This document shows, one piece after another, positions 45,354 to 59,060 of a DNA stretch of 64,000 nucleotides. A program made the position numbers and the translations under genes. The notes beneath the pieces are model-generated. The model saw only the letters and a program-made list of their open reading frames with translations. It was not told the origin of the DNA and searched no databases. Origin of the DNA: Pyxicephalus adspersus (lineage: Eukaryota; Chordata; Amphibia; Anura; Pyxicephalidae); assembly GCF_032062135.1 (NCBI RefSeq), contig NC_092863.1, positions 13,747,498-13,811,497 of the forward strand. The letters run 5' to 3'. The number at the start of each line of letters is the position of its first letter. Within the stretch, counting starts at the first letter, position 1.

Positions 45354-48300
45354 CCCACTGGAGGTGTAGCGGCTTTAATTTTAGATACAGCCAACTATAG
45401 ATTAACAGGCTAAACTTACAGTAGGTTTTTGTCATTTTCACACGGTGATGGCTGATAATACGTGTTAGTTGTCTCAATGTGTGCTTGTAGAAACATGTCA
45501 CTCTCTAGATGTCACCCGGTACGTCCCTATGACAAGCACACATCAATGTGTATCTGTGGATGGCTGAGTGTCACCGATTATGTCACATTACATCAGTGTT
45601 GGTGTGGTCGTTTCTCTTTTGGTGCTTCATCTGTTAGACGTGTGTCAGTTTAGCCCCTGGCTCTTGTGTGTGCTGTTCGGGCTCTGCATACTTTTTCCCT
45701 TTTTTCACATATGTCAATGAGAGTGCCATGTGTGGACGCAGGATGCATTGACTGCATGGGAAGCAGTGTTGGTATCTAAGATGACCACATGACACCATCC
45801 CAGCATAATGTTAAATGATAATACCAAATGATTTATTTTATGACCTCATGTATTGAATATCCAGGTACACTGCATGTATTTCCTGTTTGTTGCTCTTTTT
45901 ATGTACTGTACTGTACCTGTGCTTTTTCTATGTAGGGTAAGTACAGGATCATTTAGAGGAAATCTTAAAGTGACAGTCTTCACATAAAGAATTATAACGA
46001 GCAACAAGAGCACACAATCATTACAAAAATGCATTTGTACTTTGAAAAAATGTTTGATTGATGTAGTAACGATGCAATTCACCAATTCACCTATGAACTG
46101 CATAATTAGTCATTGCTATATAAAAGTGGTAATATATGAATATCCTAAGTTTGTCACATTGCTTCTGGAGGCAAACCAATCTGTTGGGTAGTCAATGACT
46201 ATAGACAGCAGTAGGTGGTTCTCCTATTTGATCCCCTTTGGTCTGTTGACCGTTTAATAAAAGTGTTTTGGTATATCTGTTTGATGTGCAAAAAATAAAA
46301 ACAATTCTGCTGACTGAGACAGAAATAATGTCAATTGACAGCTCTCTATGCTCTTCCTGTGCTGCATATATAGGGCTATTTCAGATCTGTGGCGAGTCGC
46401 AGCATTCTGACCTGATCCTGACAGCCATGGTCACAGGTATTTGGGAGCCTTGTTTTGAGCAGAAACTGTGGCAGATTCCAACACAGTTTCCAAAAGTGGC
46501 ATGATGCTTTTGCTGCACCTTTTTATGCACCACGGTCACAGTTGCATGCAAATCTGGTCACTCCTGGTGCAGTAGGCGCTACCAGGGGCAATGCAATCTG
46601 GCAAAACATGTGGTTTCACACCATGGATGCTGAATAGCCCTTAATAAATTACATTGTATTTAGCAATCTTTGATGACTGCCAAGTAACTCCTCCCTATGT
46701 TATAAAGAATAGAAAAGTTTTCTGTAGGGTGGCAATTCCTCTTTTCTATAGATACAATATGATGATTGAGCATTATTACTCTAAGACAGGAAAGGTTTAC
46801 TGGTGTGATCACTTTTTGAAAATGAAAAGAAAAAATTCAAAGACTGTAAAACTGCAATATATTCATTTTTTTGTGGTTTTAGAAACGCTTGATTGAAGCA
46901 AAGGGCAATAATCAGCCAATCAATCCTTTTTGTTGTTCTATCTGAAAAGAGTAAATATTGTTGCTCTTGTCACAGTTCCATGCCCTCTGTTCCTTGCAAT
47001 AGACCTTCAAATGATCACCTTAACACCTGTGGGGCTAGATGTAGATGGGACGCAGTGTGTTTGTGGGTCAGTGTGTTCCTATCTGTGTTACATGTGTTTT
47101 TCTTGGCCAGATCTGACTTTTTTCTCTCAGATACTGAGAATTCATGCTCAGTCGCCCTGGCTGGGTAATTACTGCTGGACCTGTGTGTGTGAGGTGGGGG
47201 CTGTCAAGTGCCCTCGCTCGTTCTCTAAAACTTTCCAAGCATCGATCGGGGAAACTTGCATCTGCCTTCTCCAAGACAACGCAGACTCCGATATGGCAAA
47301 TAACAAATTGTGTGTGCAGGGGAGAGCAACGTGTGCATGCCTTGTCTACGTCCAGGTTGACGATAAAATGCAGATGAACTGGATGCATGCTGGACCTGTT
47401 TAAAGTATATGTAAACCCAATTTCTGGAATCTGATTTAACTTTACTATTGTGGTATCATTTCATGAGATTATGGCTTCAGACTGACTCCTATGGAAGAAG
47501 CTTTCCCTGCAAGCAAAAGGAACACTGAGTAGGCACCATCATCCAAAATTAGCATAGGCGCAAGTGGAGAAATTTAAGTAGGCGTTTTAGTCCGGTGTCT
47601 GATCGACAGTGCATTTTATAAAAAAAGAAATCTGCGTCTTTTTCATTCCATATGTGGGCGCTAGCTTCGTAAATAAAATTACTGGGAGCACCCTAAAAAC
47701 AGAAAAGCACGGATTTGCACACATATGTTCCAAAACCTTTTTCTTATCCTACTAAACAAATGCTAAAAAACTCTAAACTCAAAAAAAAAAAGACAGTAAC
47801 TGATGACCTCAGAGCTGATAACATTACATTGTACAGACATGGCCCATTGTTGTCACCATCAGGGGACCCGTCCTGAGAAATGCAATCATCACTGGAGTGT
47901 ATTGTATACAGAAGCTAAAGACATAATGATGGCATCAATGATTCTAATATTAATATTATTGTAATACAAACAGACAATTATTTTCTTTATAGGAAGAATA
48001 GGTGAAGGCAAAATATTAGCAAACTTAATCTCAGTTTTAATCTGACCCTACACACAATGACCTGTTTTATTGTCTGAACTTTCCTTTCCACTCTCAATAT
48101 GGACTTGTGATCTGATGATTGCATGCTGTGTGATCTTCCTATCATCATTAATCATCACACAGTTGAGTGAAACTTTGGGTCATCTTTGCTCCTCTCAACT
48201 TTACTGTTGGAAATGAACACAAGATTGAATGCAGCTTTCCAGTCCACTGAATCCTTTGCAGTTCTGACACCAGCCCGAGGTCCATGGATGTGATTTTTGG

Positions 48301-48645
48301 CATATCATACATTGGATACTGTTGCATAATTTCTCTGGCAGTGTTCATATTATAATCTCACTGTAGGTGAGGAGCTAAATTCTAATCGTTCCCTAAAAGT
48401 CGACCTACGAGTAGCTATTTGTGATCAAAGAATGAACTATCACAAGCAACTCATCTACACTTCAAATATCAAATAATTGCAACACGCGGTATTGTTCTGC
48501 ACGTTGTGATCGACTGCAATTATTGATCAAAAATACAATATATCAGAACAATGCCACAACAATATCTATTGATCAAAGGAAGTGGTTAATAAAATGTAAT
48601 TCATCAATTTGACAGAGTCTAACTGTAAAGTAATTTTAAAGAGGA
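45354..48645. other. Intergenic, unassigned
   Basis: No exon recognised. The 157-codon frame at 46930-47403 (plus) overlaps a 106-codon frame on the other strand and shows no domain. A poly(A) run is at about 47780. Confidence 0.6.
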
Positions 48646-48835
48646 GGAAGATGAGTCTTTTGTAATAGGAGAACGATGAGTACTATGTACTAGGAGGAGA
48701 AGGAGTCCCGTATAGTAGGAGGATGAGTCCCATTTAGTAGGAGGAGGATGATTTCTGTGTAGTAGAAGGAACACAAGTCCTGTGTAAAAGGAGGAAAATG
48801 AGTGTAGTGTAATAGGAGGGGAAAAAGTCCTATGT
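48646..48835 (+). repeat. Degenerate minisatellite (taggaggaggatgagtcc)
   Basis: Six to seven units of about 25-35 bp sharing tagtaggaggaggatgagtc and cctgtgta. Units have drifted in length and sequence. Confidence 0.65.
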
Positions 48836-51800
48836 TGTGTTGTCCGTTATCCTATTTATGCTGTGTACAGGGTAAGGATAGGGTTTTTTGTATGAAGATG
48901 GTCCCTATAAAAAAAAAGAATTGATAAAATAAGCCCAATGTTCTTTCATTAGTTCATTGCTACATCTCAATGTTCATGTCTGACACAGGGAGGAGCCCCC
49001 CTAGGGACAGATTCTGTGTCATTCATTCAATCTGATTAATTGGATCCTGCAGAGCTCGCTCCCTCATTAGATGGGACACTGTGTGGCCTTTAGCATGCCC
49101 GATCTTTATCATGTGTTTTGTACCAGTGACATAAGACACAACTTGTGTCTTAACTACAGAAGCTTCTACTTCTGTAACAAATATATCCAATATACATTTA
49201 TATTTCTAATATATTTCTCTGCAAATATCTGTTTACTCTCCCCAATCTGTTTTCTTTTTTATTTTGATTTACTTTTTCATTTTGAATAAATTCAAACTCT
49301 ATTTTCAGTTTACTGCGCCATTGGAAATTAAGTGAGTCATCTACTTAATAGTATACTGTAGTATGTGTTGCTTTCATAACAGTAAATTGATGGCTGCCAC
49401 TACTTCCACACACTTCCACATGATCAGGTGGTCAGAGACTTAAGATCTTTTGAAAGATCCTTAACATTTGGCAGGATTTTTTGGAGACTGGGAACAGTCA
49501 TAGATTGGTAAAATATTACATGAGCCTGATGAAGATTACTTTTATGACAGCTGCTTTAAATAGTAATACATATAAGGACCAGAGCGAGGGCCATGGTACA
49601 TATATCTTCCATACATTCCATTGACAATGCCTTTTACATTTCAGATGGAGATGATGGATATTTGTACTTTACTTTATAGTCAACTGGACAGAAAATTGGG
49701 AGAGGGAGAGGTGGCATAGGGAGTCAATCAGGTATGTTGCATGTATATGTGCTGACAAGGAGTCGAATATCATGACCAAAGAGTAATCTCAACACACATG
49801 CTGCCCCACTGTCCATTCAAAGATTAGGGGAATAGAGGTAATTTACCTTTTTTGCCTGACTGCAGCAAAGAGATTTGTAAATCCCAGGACTGAAAGAAAA
49901 GAAATATCACTCCTTAGGTAGCTAAAACACTTGATGTATTTCATCTGTGTATTAAGCTGTTTGCTTACAGTTTAACTTTAAGCCCCCCCATGGACCTGGC
50001 ATTTGCTCCAATCTGGCTGTATTGTAGTTGACTGGTATATGGGAACATAATTAGAAACTCTTTTTTGTTACATGTCAATTTTTTTTTATTTAATGCATAA
50101 AAAATACAATTTAAAAAAACGAAACATAGCATCAGCTAATGTTTGGGAAGCAAACTGATAGAAATGTGTTGTGCTATCATCATCTGAGACAGCATAGTGA
50201 GAAGCTAATTTAGGCAGAGCATTTCAGCACCAACGTGTGAAAGATTTTGAAATATTGTGAGTACAGATCTTACGAATACACTTTTCACTATAGTCCTTCC
50301 TTTCCTTCCAGCTCTGACGCTCCTCTTCTCCTCTGTCTTCTTTCGGCTCATTATTTCTGTCTGCCATTCCTGTTCCTGTCTCAGCATCCAGAACCGTCAC
50401 ACTAAAATACATTTTCTGTAGCACAGTGTCTATGTAATCTATGCCGTACACAGTGCCAAGGCAGAGCCCATGTCTTTATATGTGATGCTTCACTACTCTT
50501 TTCTGTCGGTTGTTTTTTACTTTTAGGATTTGAACTGAAAGTCGTGATTGGTACATGATGATTTATGGTGTTTTCTTTATTCCTGGATGTTCACTTGGGG
50601 TCAGCAAGAACTATCAAGGTATGCTGTATGAAGAATTTAAAAGTAAAAGGAAAAACTACAAATACATATAAAACACATATTCCATGTAGTCCAGCAACAT
50701 CTTGAACTCTTCTTACGTCTTCTTGCCTCTTTTGTGGTCTCATGGCACCATACCTGCTACTGGTGGGATCATTTGCAGTGTTTAGCATTCCACAGTGGGA
50801 ATAAGCAACAGGTAGACAGGAACAGGTTTGAGTGCATGGATATACAGGATCAGGAAGTGAAGAACTTCCAGCGACTTACAGCTCAAGCTTTGCGTTTTTA
50901 ATAGGCCTACTGATGCCAGTTCTGTAATAGGCAGTGCATTTCTAAGGGTATGCTTGTTGTGTGGTGTGCCTATGCATAACCTACTGACGAGGCTGCTAAC
51001 TATGAGTAGTGGATTAAGGTTGCGACCTGCATCAGGAAATGCTGTTACCTGTAGAACTTCCATGTTAAATAGACAGGAGGCAGTCTGAGGTCTCAGTAAA
51101 GACTTGTTTTTGCAACTGATATTTTGATAACACTTTGGCCTTGTGAAATTGTTGTATTTTGTATTTTTGTTTCTGTTATTGTCTTCCTACCTGTTTTCAA
51201 TAAAAAAGTGTTAAAAAAAATAAACAGAAGGCATCTGCCAAACAAGCTGAAAAATATACCTAAAGTTTAAATCCTTAAAGTAGAAATCCTAAGAGTTTTG
51301 CAGAACTTCTACATAGCTTAAAAAGTCAACAGCTTAAAAAAGGTGGTTCCTTAAAATGAAAGTCCATTTCAAGGATATGCAGAAGATGGGTGTGTGATTT
51401 ACAGTCCTGAATTCATAAGATAGATTTCATTCAACCATGTGTCCTTTAAGTAGGGCACAGTCTCAACATACCTAGAAAATTTCTGTGGTGCCCCTTTCCA
51501 ATCTTCTCCAGCTGACAGTGCTTTGGTCCAATGGGAACACTGTGTGCTTAGCTGTGAGAATGTTAAGGCTCCTCTAATCAGAGAGGAATTTAATGCAGGA
51601 ATGTTGCAGGTGGCATTGCCCCATTTTTACTGATAGGCACCATTCAGGGCAAAGCAACAACCTCCAGCAACTTAGTACTACCCAGAGCTGCCTCACCACC
51701 CATTTCTTGGTGGCCATCGTTGTAAAATGAGTTATACTTCATGCATGGGTTATGTGACCTTTTCCCATAATTCAGTGTTCCAGGCTAGCGGCAGTGTCAC

Positions 51801-52515
51801 GTGACGAAGGGGGTGGCATCACTGTTCACTCCCAGCTCCAATTCTCTGAACCCATTATAGGTTTCTGTTATTACTTTGTGAAAATAGCAGCCTTTAGGGT
51901 GAAGTATGTTTCATGGTCAATAGTGATCAAACCAAGAATTGATTGTGTAGAAAAGCAAAGATTATAATAGCTGTCAATCTCAGCTGTCTAAAACCAGGAT
52001 TTTTTGTTTCATGGTAGGCGGTTCTCTTTAAAGGACACACTGCAATGGCGGCAGCAGGAAATTAGGAATGTAAGCATGCACTATTCCTTTCTATAAGTCC
52101 TCGGACCTGTCACATAGGACATTTCTGGCCATCCCAGAGGAAGTCTGCGACATTTACCTAAACCAGACACCCCCCCCTCCCCTCCTCTTGCTCCGACAGC
52201 GCCGCGTGTTCAGGGGAGCTGGGACACGATGGGTAAAGTTTAAGCATTAAATTAGGAATTGATCTCAAGCGAAACGTATCAGCGTCAAGAAGTACACAGT
52301 GAATCATGCATTATAATCCAAGGATGTGGCAGGGAAAAACTATTCATTTCAGCACCAAAGATGAAAGGATAGAACAATCCTTAAAGTGATCCTCTGTTAA
52401 TAATATGAAGTACTGAATGCTTCTGTAGCATTAGTGAATATTATGTACAGCCCCGTGTTGGTGTTAGGAGCCATAGCTGAAGCCTCGTATACCTTGTAGT
52501 ACAACGTCCATTAGT
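48836..52515. other. Intergenic, unassigned
   Basis: No gene recognised. A GC-rich island with a C8 run (about 52160-52230) stands out from AT-rich surroundings. Overlapping minus frames at 50205-50451 have no domain. Confidence 0.6.
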
Positions 52516-52802
52516 AGCTATTCTCAAATAGGGTTCCTCTAGGGGTTGTTAGGGGTTCCTTGAGCTGTTTCTGGCTGTCCCTCACCTGATGGTGTCTGCA
52601 AAGTTCCAGGTCTAATGCCACTTATCAATGTCACAATCATTAACCTGACAAACTTTTTACCCATCTATAAGGGTGGAATTCAGACCAATATTGTAAAAGT
52701 GACATTTTTTAAACTATCACTGGAGAATTACTCAATTAATTTATTTTAGCGGGTTCCTATGTTCCCCGATTCCTCTGGGGGTAAAAAGGTTGAGAGAGAC
52801 TG
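52516..52802. mobile_element. hAT-like MITE (family B), copy 4
   Basis: Opposite orientation to the copies above. It starts TTCTCAAATAGGGTTCCTCT with ggggttgttaggggttcctt and ends GTAAAAAGGTTGAGAGAGAC plus tg, the other terminus of the family. This is the most complete pair of ends in the window. Confidence 0.65.
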
Positions 52803-53987
52803 GTATAGCTTGTTGAGAATAATAATGTAGCTTTCCTCCTATATAACAAAAAAAAAAATAAGATGATATTTTTGTTGCCTATTTGCTTGAGTGCCCAAAG
52901 CTGGAACTCTTCTTTAAAGTTTAGTTACTTAACCAAGCTGTCTTTACTCCACACTCCATATAGTCCTGGGTAAGGCACCTGACCGTGCTGTGATTGCTGA
53001 CACCCCAAAATGATATAATATCATGTGCATAAAGCTTAAGGCTCCAAAGTGGGTTAAACTCCCATAGAGCGCCTCTCTTTAATCATTATTTTGTATTATC
53101 TGACACCTTTCCCTTCATGCTCCTGCTGACTCAGCACTTTACTCTCAAACGCTTTAATTATCTTCCTGAGTATTACAAGGTTATGAGAGGCCTGTACAGT
53201 CAAATAAATAGAAAGCATTTACACAGGAAATCCAATGCACTTTAACCTCTTTATTGCCAGGGAAAAATAACACAATCAAGAGAAGTGCAATAAAGAGGAA
53301 TTCTGCATCTAAAAATGCCAGAAGAACTTGGTATAGCAGCTGAGGATGTTGGAGTGAGAAAGGCATAGAGCAGAGAACAGAAAGAGAAACAGGAAGCAAT
53401 GGGTAACTTTAGATAGCAATGGGTAGCTTTAGATAGCAATGGCCTTTTACAAGGACTGTCAGGAAGGTAGCTAAAACTGTACAAAATGTTGAATGCACCT
53501 AAACAAAAAAAAAAAAAACCTTAACTACTTAACTTTCTTTAAAAATGAGCATTACAAAACTTTGAGACCTTTGAGCAGGCATATTTTTGTACCCCAGTGT
53601 ATGGAACACAGTCACAGCCTGGAACCAAAGGCATCTATACCGTTCTGCTGTTTGCATGCCTGTGGTTTTGTTCAATATGGACAACTTTGGTTCTCCTCCT
53701 TGTCCATGGAGCCACTGCTTCTCATGCATTTCAAATCCCAGCTAACTATTATACTTCATGATGCTGAAGTATACTAAAAACCCAAGCGCTACTCTTTACA
53801 TTTTTGATAAAAGGGTAGTTAAAACTTGTTTTGTGACTTCTGTGTGTTATTGGAACTTCCTTTTCATCCTCTCCTAAAGACACGAATGGATGTGAGAGGC
53901 AATCTCTCTAAAGTAAGGGAAATCCGCTAGACAGTTGTCACTGTAACAAGTTTCCCAAATAAAAGATTTCCCCTCCATTCTGGTGAC
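52803..53987. other. Intergenic, unassigned
   Basis: Contains a small tandem repeat of gcaatgggtaactttagata at about 53397-53441 (two and a half units). Nothing else recognised. Confidence 0.6.
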
Positions 53988-54295
53988 AACTCAACAATTG
54001 GTATTTTTTTTTTTTTATAAAACACATTTTATACAAAAAAAACACACAAACAACAGTATATAAAAAACAACACAAATTTTTGTTTTTTGATATTTTATAA
54101 GGGGTTTATTTTAAGGACCCCGGTTTATTATAAAAAAAAAAAAAAAAAACACAACAACAACATAAAAACCAACTCAACATTTTGTATTTCAAGATTTTTT
54201 AAAGAGAACGCAGTTTATAAACAAAAGAAACCCCAAACAAACAAAATACAACAACAGCACAAAAACAACTTAACATTTTGAATTTTCCCTGACTT
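53988..54295 (+). repeat. A/T-skewed tandem repeat, unit about 95 bp, three copies
   Basis: Units begin aactcaacaattggtatttt, (about 54072) caaatttttgttttttgat, (54170) aactcaacattttgtatttc and a partial aacttaacattttgaatttt. Each runs from T-rich to a long A-rich caacaacaac stretch. Homopolymers of up to 18 A occur. Confidence 0.6.
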
Positions 54296-55851
54296 TATAT
54301 GGTTATAAGAAACATATCAATAGTGAATCTCTACCTAGCAGGAACACGCAGAATTATAAACTTGATGGGTTTTAACCTTTCTCTACTCTAAGAAAAAAAT
54401 GGCTTAGGATACACTTTAACCCTAATAACTGCATTTAAAGGACTGTGTCATTTTAAGTATAATATAGATATAGGCAGTGCCCATTTTAAATATAATTAGC
54501 ATATATAAAGAATGTACAGAGGGTTAACATTGTGAACTTACATTAAATGCTCTGCCACTTCTAGGAAAGAATAAATGAATTGCTAGTATTTATTCATATT
54601 AATAGCGTACCTAAAAATGACATCCTGCTTCTTAATTAGATCCATCCTCCTTTAATAAGACAGGTGGTAATATGTGAAGTGTAGAACCCCCTACCAATTA
54701 ATTAGAAATGACCCCCCATCAGAACAATTAAAGGTGATGTGCTATAGGTTACTGTTGTTTAGAGATTGCTCTTTAACTGACTGCTCCAATTGCCTACCAG
54801 GGAGTTGTTATTCCCATCAAAGCACCATGTTTTCCCTGATAAGGATTTTGCATCGTCTAAGTTTAGTATTATATGTTAAACTCCATCTATTAAAGCAGAA
54901 CTAAACCTTCCAAACTAAAAGGTTGCGACCAGACAGGTCCTTCTGCACCATTAATCTTGCCTGGTCTGAATTTTTAAGTGTGGAACTATTGTTCCTCTCT
55001 AATTATAACTAAACTCAAGAATAATGTAATATATTACAGCCTTTCAGTCTTTAGATGGGTGCTTTAGCTTTCATTTTTGTAAGCTAAGAACATTTTCAGC
55101 AGGTGCAAAAAATACCCGATCTTTCCAGAAATGCCGTGTCATTCACCAATCCCATCACCACAAATATAACATAGATAATTACCAACGACAGACATGTTTA
55201 ATGTTTTGAGCCTGGTGGCAACCATAGATGTATCATGAATGCTGTCACCCATGGCAAAAATTCATAATTCAATGAATTAGAAAGTGAACACAACGGGTAC
55301 AAAAACATCAAATAATGGAACCTCATGTTTAACCACTGCAGCATATGAAATTTTTCTTTTTTAGATACGATTTAGATTTAAATGTATGTAAAATTACCAC
55401 TAAATTTAAAACCCATCTTCAGGTTTTGAGATTTTTTTGACCATTCTAAAAACTGATCTTTTATGCTTCCATATCAGCTAGATGCATTTGTACAGCCTGG
55501 GTTTACAAGAACTTTAAGGAGCATCAATAATTTCAGTGCATTAAGATACACAAGCAATTTGAATGGTTTATGCACAAAACTTCATAAAAACAAGCAATTT
55601 TTAGAGCAATTTTCTGAAACTGAGTGCTGGTTTTGTCATGGTAACAATACATTTTTACAAGGCTTTGTTTATACTGGAGTTTGGCTATCAAAATAAAAAC
55701 ACATTTTAAAGGGTCAGGTCCTAATACTGGTTTGCCGCCATGAATAAAGAGCATCTCAGGAAAAATCATCTAATGAATTCAAGTTTCAAGTAGTCAGTAG
55801 TCATGTGGTCAAAAAGATGAGAACCTGTTCATCTCCATGCAACCCCCAATG

Positions 55852-55855
<4 letters not shown>

Positions 55856-55892
<37 letters not shown>
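55856..55892. repeat. (AT)n microsatellite
   Basis: About 18 uninterrupted AT dinucleotides. Confidence 0.95.
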
Positions 55893-55895
<3 letters not shown>

Positions 55896-56424
55896 TTCTC
55901 ATGTGATCATATAATGCTCCGGGATCTCCATATGCTCTTATTTGCTGCAGTACTGGATGGCACTCAATAATGGTTTATACGTTTAGTAAAGTGGTAGCAG
56001 TGGTAATCCATGAGCATTTGGATGTTACCCCTTCCCACCATTTAGATGGAGTTACCCCCAATCACTATTTGCAGCCTTCATTCTTCTTTGAAGGGGCATA
56101 CCACAAGTTTGTGTAATGTGTCTGGAAATTTGTGCCCATTCAGGCATAGGAGCCTTGTAAGGTTAGGTATTGATGTTTGGCTAAAGGGTCTAGCTTCAAA
56201 TTTGTATTCCAATTCACTCTAAATATATTGAGTTGATATCAGACTTTTAGGCAGGCTACAGATTTTCTCCCTGCAAACTGGTCAAACCATATCCTTATGG
56301 AGCTGGCTATGTAAATAGGAATACAGTCATGAGGGAGGTGGGAAGTAATTGCTTAAAGCCTAATTTGACCTTTTCCAACCTTTCCAAAATTCCAAAATTT
56401 TTTTTCAGATCTCTATGCTAAAAC

Positions 56425-56663
56425 TGATTTGTAGGGGGTCAATGGGAAAGAAACCTCTCAAAATAGTGGCCAGTGGAAAGAATTCAACCTTACAGTGAGA
56501 ATACGAACTGTATTAAGAATCAAAAACATAATCAGATTATTGGAGTTGGGGTCACCAAGTGGTGTTGCCCCAGAATGATGCCGGCATCATCAAATGGGAG
56601 GTCAACCAGTCAGTTTGAGGAGCCCGTAGCAACATCTGGAGGAACCCTGGTTGAGAGTGGTTG
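56425..56663. mobile_element. hAT-like MITE (family B), copy 5
   Basis: Contains GTGGCCAGTGGAAAGAATTC, GGAGCCCGTAGCAACATCTG and ends GAACCCTGGTTGAGAGTGG. The left end is uncertain. Confidence 0.5.
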
Positions 56664-58190
56664 GCCGAGTTTAACCATAAATTCTTCTTAGTGAATTTCC
56701 ATAAACTGAATTTCTTTTTAATGGCCTGTATTCTTTGTTACAATTCTTTGTTCTTTTAGTAAAAGCCAAACTTTGTGGGATAATAGATGAGCCTGAGTTT
56801 CAGCTCTAGGAAGAGGCGAGAATTATTATTACTGGAAGTGAAAGGTCACAATGAGAGGATTCCCAGGTGACCCTTGGCCACGTGAATGAGGAATGGTAAG
56901 AAAAATAAGGTGTATGGCCCTATTGTCACCCGTACAATCCACTGCCTTCCATCTGTGTACTCTGTGTAATGAAAATCTCTGCTAGACACCGTCAGAAAAT
57001 ATGTCATCTGGGGAAATCAGAGCACGGGGTTGCGCTTAACCACTTTGTCGCCATGTCTTGGCATCCGACTGTTCTGCCAGCTAGCCTTCAGGAAATTGTT
57101 TTAAATTGGAATGTTACCTTACAGGACCTGTTGTTGCTCTGTTAATTTTAAGTTTTCCTAGAAAAAAATAGTTTCTTAGTATTAAGGGCATCTCCAGCCA
57201 AACAACTAATTACACAACTGAAACACATATCTGCAGAACAGTTTTAGAAAGTGATACAATATATTAGGTATACCTTTTACACACATGGTATGAAACTTTG
57301 GTTGGCAACTACCACAAAAACCACATGCAACCAGATTTGCATGTGGCTGGCACTTTAGTGAAACTCTGTAAACAACAACCACTTGTTGCTTATGGAACCA
57401 CATCATGGTCTGTGCAGCTAATTTAAAAAAAATAGTTACCAACCCATGCTTTGTTCATAAATGGCAAAGAAACAGGTTTGCTTTAAAAGCGGATACATGG
57501 TATCTGCCCCATGCAATCCCTGTAATCCCTGTAATGAAGAAAAAGAGGGATGGAAGGAGAAAACTGTACAAGGAGCCAATAAGTTGTGCTGCAGTGCAAA
57601 TGATATAGTGATGGGTGGGAAGAACACAGTGATAAAGGCATGAACTAGTCGGAGTTCTATTTCTCCTGGGTAAGAAGGGAACTTATAAGTGAAAGTCAAA
57701 CAGCAAAGAGAATGATTGTGCTGTGTGACAGAGCTGTGCAAATCTTAGACAACATTATACATCTTTTGACAGGTAAATAAACAACCATTTTCCTGAAGTT
57801 CAACTTCCATTTCCTCCTCCTCTGAAGTTCATACTAAACCTCCTGTTTTTCACTTTCCATTCAGCACCTGAGAGTGAGGAAAATATTTATTACTCAGTAC
57901 ATGGAGAAAGAACTGGTATTTATATCAGGGTAACTACCTGTTTATGTCAGATTACTCTTTGGGCATATTGACCATCAGTACTATTTTTTTGGAACCAGTT
58001 TGGAAATGCCTTGCCTGAGTTATATAAATTAGTTCTTTGTGATCCCATTGGATTCATTTTTTGAAACATCCAGTGGCTTCTGCCTTGCTCTTTGGCATGT
58101 GTATGCTCACTCTCCCCAAGAGCATCAAGGCCATCAGCATATTTTAAAGTCTTTGAATGCAATCATTTATGCTTTTTCTGCGATTGTGCG
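56664..58190. other. Intergenic, unassigned
   Basis: No exon or element named. Opposed open frames at 57405-57741 overlap on both strands and look like chance. Confidence 0.6.
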
Positions 58191-58199
58191 ATCAAACAC

Positions 58200-58237
58200 T
58201 CATGAAGAAGCAGACTAGCTCTGTGAAACGTGTCGAG
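58200..58237 (+). repeat. Hammerhead-like repeat motif, second copy
   Basis: CTCATGAAGAAGCAGACTAG then CTCTGTGAAACGTGTCGAG. It is the same layout as 1483-1518: a CTGATGA-like box with one change, a GCAGA/TCTGT stem, then GAAAC and here a GTC triplet. Probably one repeat family. Confidence 0.35.
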
Positions 58238-58929
58238 TGGCACATTTGATTTTGTTCACTGGTAGATTTGGTGAACAGTGACTTTAACATTTAAGGCAAC
58301 TATACAGTTCAATTTTGTCTACTGGCTCAGCCAGGCTTGGAGATTACTGCCCTTATAATATATATGCATGTATTTTAATTTGTATTTAAATTTTGAGATT
58401 TTAACTTTGGCATTTTGTAATTCCTCTTTTTGGTTCTCAAACTTTCTACATGGTTTACTTGGGATGTGGTACCTTTCTACATATAAAATATCCTAGGGGT
58501 CCTTTTCAATAGGCCAGTACATAGAAAAACATGTGACTGGCTCTCTTCTTCCCATGTGTCGGGACTGGAGCAATGACCATCTTTGTACGGGGCAGTGTAT
58601 GACATACTGTCCCTGAACCCCATAATAGTTCTAATTGTGGCACCCTCTTCACTGTGTTGTATGTTATATGTTTCTGGGGTCCCTGGCACTAAGCAGGAAG
58701 GACATAAGACCTACTATGTGCCTACTATGCAACATTAATGTCACTTTGGTTCTCATGTTGTTCCAATGGGTTTTCTTTAAAATAAATTTATCATAAACCA
58801 TCAAATGTAAACCAAGCACAGGTGACTTTTATTGAGGCTGAGACACCTGAAGTTTTATCTAAGCCTATTTTTTTTTTTCTATAGAGCTTGGTGTCACTTT
58901 TACAACTCAATAGTGGATGTACTCAACAG

Positions 58930-59060
58930 TGTGCCCTGCTGCAGAACTGGTTTGTGCCCCCCCCATCTAAACTACCTTGGGACCCCTATTGGTTAAAGAC
59001 AGTCTGGGGCCCTTGTGCAGATGCACACTACGCACCTCCCTATGTCTGCCTCTGTTTAGG
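58930..59060 (+). repeat. Single copy related to the 30.1-30.7 kb tandem repeat
   Basis: Shares ggggcccttgtgcag and gcacctccctatgtctgcc with the array units. Confidence 0.5.

Noticed and set aside
50205..50451. Lys/Glu-rich minus frames
   Set aside because: Two overlapping frames of the same purine-rich stretch; composition explains the apparent charge.
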